DNA from: Hyphodiscus hymeniophilus
Lineage: Eukaryota > Ascomycota > Leotiomycetes > Helotiales > Hyphodiscaceae
DNA: 64,000 nucleotides
Direction of reading: 5' to 3'
Assembly (NCBI GenBank): GCA_016508695.1
Contig: VNKQ01000017.1
Location: 806,001 to 870,000 of the forward strand
Below, in pieces: positions 55,980 through 64,000 of the stretch. The translations under genes were made by a program, and so were the position numbers. Below the pieces are notes generated by a model. The model searched no databases and was not told where the DNA came from. It saw only the letters and a list, made by a program, of their open reading frames with translations. Within the stretch, counting starts at the first letter, position 1. Every line of letters starts with the position of its first letter.

Positions 55980-56610
55980 GGCTTAGCGAGGAAAATAGGG
56001 GGGGACCAGGGGCTTTGTGACATAAGGCTTGGGGTGGACTCCGGTGCAATGATAGAATCCAATGGCAAAGGCTCTCTTTTCTCTTCGATCAGGACTCATA
56101 TGTCTGTTCCGTCAATACCGCTTTACTACAGCTAGAGTTTTCTTGACAAACCACAAGAAGTGCCTGATCCTACTATGAATTTCTTCAGATACGCATTGAT
56201 ACACCTCGTCACTCTCGATCGGCGCTTGTTGTCAGCGGGTTAAGAGGTCATTATTATGTACGAATCTAGGATCGACGGGGCATGGGAACAGTAGAGAATG
56301 GCAGTCACGCATGGACTTTGGAAGACAGCCGAGAAGTTATGTATTCTATAACAAGGCGCAAGAAACTGTCGATGTGATTCCAGAAAAGGAGTCAAAACTT
56401 CTTGAATGAAATTTGCTTCGATGAAGCATGGCTAATATGGATATGGACTGCTCCGAATCACCTGGTGGCAAAAGTGATTATTCGTAGCTTCGATCAATGA
56501 GCAATTGTGTATTGGGAGTTGGAGTCTCCCATCTCGTCTGGATTATTAGACTATGGAGGGAAGCGATTGCTACTTCAACCATTCTGAGAGATCAGAAGCT
56601 CAGACTATCT
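55980..56610. other. Convergent 3' flanks
   Basis: About 0.6 kb between the hypothetical gene (+) and the YeeE/YedE gene (-). Nothing supported. Confidence 0.55.
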
Positions 56611-57996
56611 TTAAACCAGGAAACTCCACATAACTCCCCCTCCGAACATCGCAGCTATCGTGATGAAGCTCGAGATCGACAATTGTGACATTCCAGTAAT
56701 CCCATGCCCACTCGTGCAACCACCACTAAGCCGAGCTCCGAATATGGACAATGCTCCTCCAATAGATGCCTTGATCGCGCTGATATGAACGAGGGGAGCG
56801 GAGGGTAATGGACCTTCGATTCGACTGAGGGCCCAGCTTCCAAGCAGAGCACCAGTAACGAAGACAACTGACCTGTAGTCATGTCCATTTTTCTGGTTTC
56901 TGCTAGTAGTCGATGTAATCCAATGAGCGATTGAGGCATATGCACTGGTGACTGCGATTCATCAGTACTGATACCAACGGATTGATCCCATGAGGGGTCT
57001 GTATCAAAGAAGGTTTGTAGGGAACAACGACGAAAGATTTCGAGAGTGCTGAAATCTTCAAGTGATTTGGTGACTTACCTCCCAAGGCATTGCCTGTCAG
57101 CACTAAACTGGCTAACTGACTACAAGCAATCAATATTCCACCAATGTATGGAGACACCCAGTAGTTGCGGTTTCCAGGGACGAGATACGCAGCAACGGCT
57201 ACAATTATCATGCAGGTAGCTTGGTAAATGACCTTGGACCAAGTCTCGTGGACTCCAAGAGTACTGTGCACAGTGGCTCGCTGGAGATGGTGTCAACATA
57301 GTTATATTCCACTCATTCCCAGAGCTTTGGACTCCCAATTTACCTTTCCTTGGGTGACACTCTTCGCAGCGAGTCTTTCGAACAATACGGCTCCAGTGAT
57401 CCCACCAAGAAAAACAAACAAACTCGAGCGAACTCCAGTGGCGATTTGTGGGAAAACGGTTCCTGGACATGCGCCAGTGAGAGACGATCCGATCCCGAGC
57501 AATACACCGCCGATGATATTGGCATCGTAGCGACCGAATAAACCAACGGTGGAGCTTGCACGGGGTTGAACCTTAGCGACGCCAGTCGTGGTTGTAATGG
57601 AAATGATCGAACTTAACGGAAGTCAGCTTTGTAAAGTCTTAATCGGAGATATTTTGACTTCTCAAACACTCCCGAGCAGTCGGGTTACAACCTCGATGAG
57701 AAAAGTGAGGCACAAGGAAGCTGTCCATTAGTTTGAATGCTCACTTGAACTGAATCATGCCTCTTTACACGCCAACACCAGCATCAAACTTCGGTAAGGG
57801 CCACGCACTATAGAATGGAGGAGTTCACTTACGCGCTGATCGCCGCTGCCGTAAGGAAGACCTTCAGCATTGTGAAGTCTTGGAGTGTCATCTGTCCGAT
57901 GATAACAGCAGGATGGTACACACCGGCGGAGGTGAGGGCAGCGCCGAAGATGGATCCAGCCGCGAGAGGCATGATGTACTTGTACTTGTAAGACAT
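56611..57996 (-). CDS. YeeE/YedE-family sulfur-compound transporter
   Basis: Membrane protein of the YeeE/YedE family; bacterial YeeE takes up thiosulfate, and fungal members are expected to move sulfur compounds. Five exons, 57996..57833, 57611..57344, 57280..57079, 56998..56946 and 56892..56611, join to about 322 residues. The repeat halves are visible: AGSIFGAALTSAGVYHPAVIIGQ, then GGVLLGIGSSLTGACPGTVFPQ with its Cys, and IGGILIACSQLASLVLTGNALG followed by GARLSGGCTSGHGITGMSQ with the second Cys motif. The junction after GNALG is ambiguous: the chosen 86-nt intron keeps frame, but the skipped stretch (TLEIFRRC) looks coding in another phase. The first intron, 221 nt, is unusually long. The C-terminal exon is absent from single-frame readings. 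Confidence 0.82.
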
Positions 57997-60900
57997 CGTT
58001 GTGGCTCACTCAATAATGTAAAGAGTAGTAATAAGCTGGGTTTGGATTCGTATAGTATCAAAGTCGTATCGCTCAAGAGTTTTGACGATTTGTAACTCTC
58101 GCTTGGGTGGTCACCAGAACGGAAGCTGCATCTCTCGCTTTAGCGGTGTTAGTAAACTGAACTTAATACGGACCTAGGTACCTGGCAAATCGAAGAGGGC
58201 AGAAGTATGACCACGGGGCCTCTTTAAGTCTGTGGCAGGAACACAACGTTCTTACCACCACTATTGCAGCTGGATTGTATCGACGTCGTGGCATTAACAC
58301 GTGAAGTTTGGTCGAGGTCTCGATTCAGTAATAGCTGATTGACAAAACGTCAGAACTCATAAACAATACCCCAAAGAGCAACTGTACTGAATGAGAGTCT
58401 AGGTCGTTGCATTTGTTTTTGGGTCTATAATAAAGCATTTCTACAAAAGAGTTCATGGACGTACCAAAGCTAGCACCTGCTAGTAAGCCCAACAAGGGCT
58501 GGGATAGTTTTGCGACGCTGGAAAAGGATTGGCTGATGATCTTCTGTTCCGAGCTGGAATGATTTGTATGAATGAATTTATAAATTTATACTGAGCACAG
58601 GAGGTGACACTTCTTCAACGTTTGACCGTTTCTCGGAATGTCTCAGTCCTACTAGGGTGCAGCGAGTTTGGGTCTTTCGCGCGGATTGCTGATCCTTGCA
58701 TAAGTATTTATCTTGAGAAATAAAGCTAAAGATGCGTGTATTATGTATACATGAAAGAAAGGCGCTGCTAAATGATTCCATGGTCAACGGTCATATCTGA
58801 TTGAGCTCCAATTGCGTGCTACATCCTTTTTTTTGTTCGCGCCCCACAAGCCAGGGAGCTTTTGGTCGGCGCATATTGAAATTATTTGTAAGGATTGTGG
58901 GTAGTGGAGATAGTTGCAGCAAAAACACGTTAAGGTTCGGGATATCTCTTGGTAGGTCCCCGAAACCATCTCTATTTAGCTGAAGTGTCAAAAGAAGCTT
59001 AGCACTACCTCCATTAAGGTAGAGAAAGGTTGTAATCAGTCACGTGCTCATTTGGTGATCCTCCCGTTTAGACCTCGTTCTTGTTGATATCTCAATATTC
59101 GCAGAGCGGTATAGAAACAGTGGTTTGTCGCTAAATTGAAACTCATATCCGCAGAAGGGAGGTGCACAGCTACTCAGTGCGACCAGACCTCGCAGCAGTA
59201 ATTGACGTAGTATCTTTCAAGAATCCCGGCAACCAAGGCAAACTATTGCCCGTGTTGAGTCTGGCAAGGAATGTGATCATTACCACTCTTTACTAGTGTA
59301 CCAAGTTGTTATGTCGCTTTATGTTAAGTTCCAAGCTCTTTTCTTTCCCATCGTTGCGAGAGCAATCCCGGTATTAACAACAAAATGAAATTTACCTTCC
59401 CACCGTAAAAGAATGCAACAGTTGTTTACTTGAAAATAGCTCACAGCAACAGACTCAACAAGGGGGCTCGAGAAAGAACTGAAAGGCAATTAATGAGCTC
59501 CCTACCGAGGGGGCACATACATGCAGAAAAGATTTATAACCAGCTATTAACCACGACTTGGGCATTGTAATAATCTGGATATTTATGAGTTGGGAAGAGC
59601 AAGAGCAAGAGCAATGAAGCTACTGTCGGCAAACATCAGACACAGCTTCAATAAACGGCTGACAAAGGGGAAAGATGAAGCACATCACGTGAGCGTCTTT
59701 CGGGGAGGAGAGCAACAGGGCATTACAAACAAACACTACTCCACCTTACAGATTCAGCTACAAAACTTTGTTGGATATGGAATGACTGCATTGGAGGATC
59801 TGACTTGTGGCTTGAAGGGACAACGGCGGTGAGGAAGGGCCTCGTGGAGGTTGCCAATAACTGGAGAAAATCGACATTTCCTACCTCGAGTTGGTTTTTT
59901 CTCTTGGGAAAATTCACTAACCCTCATGCTTTTTGAATTTCATAAGGAGGATATCACTTCCGAACTTATGCGCTCTTTCTCAGCCGTGATCTATCGGTCC
60001 GAGGGTATTGGTTTCTCCAGCTACTTCACCATTCTCCCGTTTCCAGGCGTCTCAAGGGGGTTTTCCGACAAAGAGTAACTGCCGGGAATTCCAATTAAAT
60101 ATGCACAGGATTCTGATCCGCAGACTGGAATCCACTCGCGGCAGAGAAAGTGATCCTTTCGGCAAATGGATTCCTATCAATTGCCGACTCCTGGCTTCAA
60201 CTGTCGAAAATCCTCATAACGTGAACTCAATTTAATCCACCCAGCAGTCTGTCACAGGCCCCTTGCAAAGTGATGGACTGTACTACTGTACCATATGATC
60301 GCTGGTGAATCCGACCTATCAACCACCCACCAAACCCCCATCTTCGCCACAAAAAGTCAGCCACATGGCGGGGTCTCCGTCTTTTTGGATCACCTCTCCT
60401 CCCTCACCTGCCTACAGTATCGATCTCCGAACCTCCTCCCACCAGTATCCCAACCTGGATTCCGCATTTCTATATCCGTGGTCATCTGCCGAATTATATT
60501 TGACAGCGGTTTCTTTGTCAATAGGAAGCATACATCCAGGCTAGAGTGTAAGCAATCAGCCGCGCCATGACGCTGAGAAGAGTCAAGATACAGATAGAGA
60601 CAAGTCATTCCTCGGCAGCTATCTCATACGCTGTAAGTCCTCCCCGCCTTGTCCACAAAGGCGGGTAGTCGAGTCTAAAGAAGGTTCTTTCTGGGGTTTG
60701 CACTCGTTTCCAAGGCCGCCACAGCTCTTCCGTGCTGTGCCACTCGGATGTATCTCCAATACATATCTTCCTATGTTCTGCACCGAGCTTTAGCTGTGGG
60801 AGCTCATTCGAAATCTCACAACTTCTTTTCGAACGCGTTCTTCATATCCATCTAGTGCTGGCTCAATGTCGTAGTCGTTTCAACTTGAACCAGACCGGAA

Positions 60901-61013
60901 GACTAGAGAGGACAACAGCGAAGCTGTTTTGTCGGCTTTGAGCCTTTGATTCGAGACAAGAATTCCAATCAGTTCTTTTTCCGTAAGCCTTTGCTTCGAC
61001 ACCCAGTGTCATC
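57997..61013. other. Gene-poor 3-kb stretch
   Basis: No frame on either strand shows a recognisable domain or consistent exon joins. Short frames at 58578-58991 and 59590-60608 are background. Small GAGCAA repeats occur near 59596-59613. No inverted terminal repeats, transposase remnants or strong AT bias typical of RIP-degraded elements were seen by eye. The right end contains the promoter of the P450 gene. Confidence 0.5.
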
Positions 61014-62786
61014 ATGGCAGACGAATCAATTGTTGGTACACTCCTTCGGCACTGGCCAGCAGTACTCGCTGTTGCTTTCGCTGCGTATCTCGTCAACAAT
61101 CGGTTCAATCGCGGATTGAGTAAATATCCAGGCCCTTTCCTAGCTTCATTGACAGACTGGTGGAGGTTCTTTGATGTCTACAAGAGAAGAGCCGAGGTCA
61201 CTCACATCAAATTACACGCCAAACATGGAGATGTTGTACGATTGGGGCCCAACACCCTTTCATTCGCAAATCCTAAAGCTTTGAAATCAATATACGGACT
61301 GAACAAAGGTTTTACGAAGGTATTTGAGAACCTTCAATATGATCTCCAGTGGTGAGACTGACGAATGTAAACGCAGTCTGAGTTCTATCCCGTTCAAATG
61401 TCAGTGGCCGGTGGCCACAGACTGCCATCCCTCTTCAGCACCACATCAGAACCCTTCCACGCTCAGCTGCGTCGAAGCGTGAATAGTGCATTCTCCATGT
61501 CAACTCTCATCCAGTACGAACCCTTTGTGGATTCAACTACGGAACTTTTCCTCTCGCAGACAGAAAAGCTCTATGCAGACACGGGAGATTCCTGTAACTT
61601 TTCCCGTTGGCTTCAGTTCTACGCATTCGATGTTATTGGAGAAATGACATACTCAAAGCGGCATGGGTTCGTTGAGGAAAACAGAGACATTGATGGGATT
61701 ATTGAGTACATCTCGAAACTGTTCAATTATGTGGCTCCCGTATGATTGTCTTCCCTCGCCCATGTAAAGCAAAACTGACCTTAAGTAGATTGGCCAAATC
61801 CCGGTGCTCGACCTGTTCCTTCTTAAGAACCCAATCTACCTGATGGCTGCCAAGTATGGGTTGATAAACGCTACGATGCCCGTTGCACGGTTCGCTCAAC
61901 AACGGATGGCAGAGCGCTTTCCCAAGAAGGGCTCCGAATCAGTACTACCCACTAACACGGTTGAGGTCAAACCAGCCTCTCAACCAGATCTCCTTTCCAA
62001 GTTCATCCAAGCCAAGACCGACCGACCTGAATTCATGACAGATTCATTGGTGATGACGATGGCAGTCTCAATGGCGTTCGCCGGTAGCGAAACAACTGCG
62101 ATTTCGCTGAGTTCGGTTTTCTACTACCTGCTAAAGAACCCGAGGTGTATGGAGGTCTTGCTGAAGGAACTGGATGACAAGGCGAGAGAGGGATATTTCA
62201 AGGATGGAGAGCACGGCCTGGTGACCTGGGCTGAGAGCCAAGGCTTACCGTACCTGGATGCTTGTGTCAAAGAGGCGTTCCGTCTCCACCCTGCACCTGG
62301 TCTGCCGCTTGAGCGTGTCGTCCCTCCAGGTGGTACTGAGATCGATGGAGAGTTCATCAAAGCGGGTACGATTGTGGGTTGCAATGCGTGGGTCATCCAT
62401 CGACGGACCGAATTTTTCGGCGACGATGTTGAGGTCTTCAGACCGGAGAGATGGCTGGTCGACGAAAACAAGGGTAAGGAAAGCGAGGAGAAGAGAATCA
62501 AGGAGATGAGTGGGGTCATGCTCCATTTTGGAATGGGTTCTAGGACTTGTATTGGGAAGAATATCAGCTTGCTGGAGATTTATAAGCTGGTTCCTACAGT
62601 GCTGAGGAGGTTCGAGGTATGTCTCCCCATTATCACTGCTTCTCAATGCTTGTCTCTAACACTTACTAGATAAAACTCGAGCATCCCAACCTCGAATGGA
62701 CCGTCCATAACGCCTGGTTCGTTCGACAGCTGAACTTTAAAACCGTCTTCCGGAAACGGGATATTGTTCAACCTTCATCAGCATGA
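61014..62786 (+). CDS. Cytochrome P450 monooxygenase (fungal, pisatin-demethylase-like group)
   Basis: Microsomal haem monooxygenase with N-terminal membrane anchor (LAVAFAAYLVNN). Four exons, 61014..61319, 61377..61739, 61789..62616 and 62670..62786, give 537 residues, the usual length. Motifs in order: YPGPFLASLTDWWR, the I-helix AFAGSETTA, the ExxR motif KEAFRLHPAPG, the PERW segment FRPERW, and the haem loop HFGMGSRTCIGKNIS with the Cys ligand. The last exon adds the C-terminal beta region (LEWTVHNAWFVRQLNF). Sequence flavour resembles fungal pisatin-demethylase-like P450s, but that family covers many reactions, so the substrate is open. No electron donor or backbone enzyme lies nearby. 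Confidence 0.93.
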
Positions 62787-63730
62787 TTCTATACATTAAA
62801 TACCACGTACTCATAAATGCATCAATGATTTGAGCTGACTTGAGAAGAATTTGAGTCGTGTATGAATCTTTAGCAACATATCCCACTGCTGCCACGAAAT
62901 CATGCCGGATATAGTATCGAGCATTCCGATCCTATACCGTATCACGACTTCAACTATTTATTTTAATATAGTGCCACTTATCTTCAAACCGACAATAAGG
63001 TTGAGGACTTCCATGTTCGGAAACTCTGCCTTTTTGATCCCAATTCCTCTCAGCAGGCTTCGCTATTGAGCACTTACGCCCCAATGCCCTATGTTATCCC
63101 TACCTAAATTCCAGGCACCTTACCCCACCACCCCGGATCGCCATTCCCCGGGAACCCCTGGAGACCTTTCCACCCTTCCCCTCATCTAGCAAATAAGCCC
63201 CAACACAGCACTATCAAAGCTTATTTACAGCTGAACCCTTAAAGCTTAGCACCGCCGTCGAGAAACCTCCTTGCATCTCCCCAGTCCTTGCGGACAACGG
63301 GCGCATGCTCGCTCATCTCATACGCCAGAACAACGGAGATAATAGAGGCGCTGGCAGGAGCACCATCGATCCGAGCCCAGAATGCGGCATATATCGTCAT
63401 CGATGTCCAGGGTGGCCGGTAGCAGACATCCCGTTCAATGGGCGTCGGACGGCGTTGGTGATTGGGATGTTTGGAGAGAGGCTGGCAACGAACGACGGCC
63501 ATGGCGTGAGGTGCGTCCACGCATACATAGGCTGAGTGAAGGCTTCGTTGGGTTTGAATGATCAGCTGGGTACGAGCAAGCGTCACACATTAGATCGCGA
63601 CATTTGAACTTTCTGTTCCTGATTGCGCTCCTCAAGCTTCTTAGACCAGAGAGTTCATCGAACGGCGGGGTCCAAGCAGCGACCTAAGTATTCTCTCAGT
63701 CGGTTGATTCATTACCGTCCGGCTGCAACA
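62787..63730. other. Intergenic, no supported gene
   Basis: About 0.9 kb between the P450 and cupredoxin genes. A C-rich stretch lies at about 63115-63185. A minus-strand frame at 63239-63586 has a protein-like end (AFWARIDGAPASASIISVVL) but no start or splice support. Confidence 0.5.
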
Positions 63731-64000
63731 ATGCGCACGACGTCCTTGTTCCTGGCGCTCGCAGCCAGTGTTTCGGCAGCCACGATATCGATCGATGTAG
63801 GTGAGAATGGATCGCTGAAGTTCGATCCCGACACTGTGACTGCAGCAGTAGGCGATACGTGAGTTCCTCCTCCATCTATCAAGGCCAAGTTCCAAAGCCT
63901 AATGGGTGGATGTAGACTGGAATTTCACTTCTACCCTGGAGACCACTCGGTGGTCTCCTCTGCCTTCTCCTCGCCATGCCTGCCAGCTTCCGATGCTTTC
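63731..64000 (+). CDS. Secreted cupredoxin-domain protein (partial, runs off the window)
   Basis: N-terminal part of a small secreted protein with a plastocyanin-like cupredoxin fold. Exon one, 63731..63858, encodes a signal peptide (MRTTSLFLALAASVSA) and ISIDVGENGSLKFDPDTVTAAVGD. After a 57-nt intron, exon two starts at 63916 with LEFHFYPGDHSVVSSAFSSPC, carrying a His and a Cys in the positions of type 1 copper ligands (H-x-V, then PC). Fungal relatives are often extracellular and Ser-rich or GPI-anchored at the missing C-terminus. The gene continues beyond the window. Confidence 0.85.

Noticed and set aside
63239..63586. 115-residue minus-strand open frame with a protein-like end
   Set aside because: No convincing ATG or exon joins; kept only as a note in the intergenic entry.

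Overview
The window is nuclear DNA from a filamentous ascomycete (Pezizomycotina). The genes are split by short introns, mostly 45-100 nt, with GT(A/G)AGT donors and CTAAC/CTGAC-like branch sites. They encode fungal versions of core eukaryotic proteins (Mediator Med7, proteasome alpha3, BiP with HDEL, Hbs1, Vps27, a Doa4-type deubiquitinase). Fungus-restricted types are also present: a Zn(II)2Cys6 domain, the helical N-terminal domain of fungal STAND proteins, a fungal SLATT protein, a PhiA/IgE-binding-like secreted protein and a stand-alone MRP/Ycf1-like TMD0. A placement near Leotiomycetes is only an impression. I found no CRISPR array, rRNA, convincing tRNA or intact transposon. Exon joins were worked out by hand from splice signals, reading frame and family knowledge; no search was run.

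Layout. 0.3-9.4 kb: MED7 (-), a PAP2 lipid phosphatase (+), an orphan membrane protein (+), proteasome alpha3 (-) and a WW/FF-domain protein (+). 10-20 kb: a secreted PhiA-like protein followed by four consecutive redox enzymes: a BBE-like FAD oxidase, a class B flavin monooxygenase of Baeyer-Villiger type, an NtaA/SnaA-type FMN monooxygenase and a Gre2-like reductase. The two monooxygenases are divergent, and the reductase promoter carries CGG triplets at a 10-bp period. 21-34 kb: a housekeeping block with KAR2/BiP (-), HBS1 (-), VPS27 (-), a hidden small gene (-) and a DOA4-like ubiquitin protease (+). VPS27 and the protease act in the same ESCRT sorting pathway and lie about 0.8 kb apart, 5' ends facing. 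34-46 kb: the TMD0-only membrane protein, a 1723-residue STAND-N/Zn2Cys6 composite and a copper-type P1B ATPase. 46-58 kb: a tail-anchored-like protein, an SDR and a methyltransferase (convergent), the SLATT protein, a secreted acid phosphatase, a small hypothetical gene and a YeeE/YedE sulfur-compound transporter. 58-61 kb is gene-poor. 61-64 kb: a cytochrome P450 and the first part of a secreted cupredoxin.

Most unusual points. (1) Three otherwise well-formed genes (MED7, the WW/FF gene, the acid phosphatase) each appear to lack one base in a C run of the coding strand, and adding one base gives a full-length frame in each. This points to homopolymer errors in the assembly, or less likely to real lesions. 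(2) The 1723-residue protein joins a STAND-type N-terminus, an eIF4G-like eIF4E-binding segment, glycine-zipper stretches and a Zn2Cys6 domain in one frame. (3) A four-enzyme redox group lacks any backbone synthase. (4) A stand-alone ABCC TMD0 is present.
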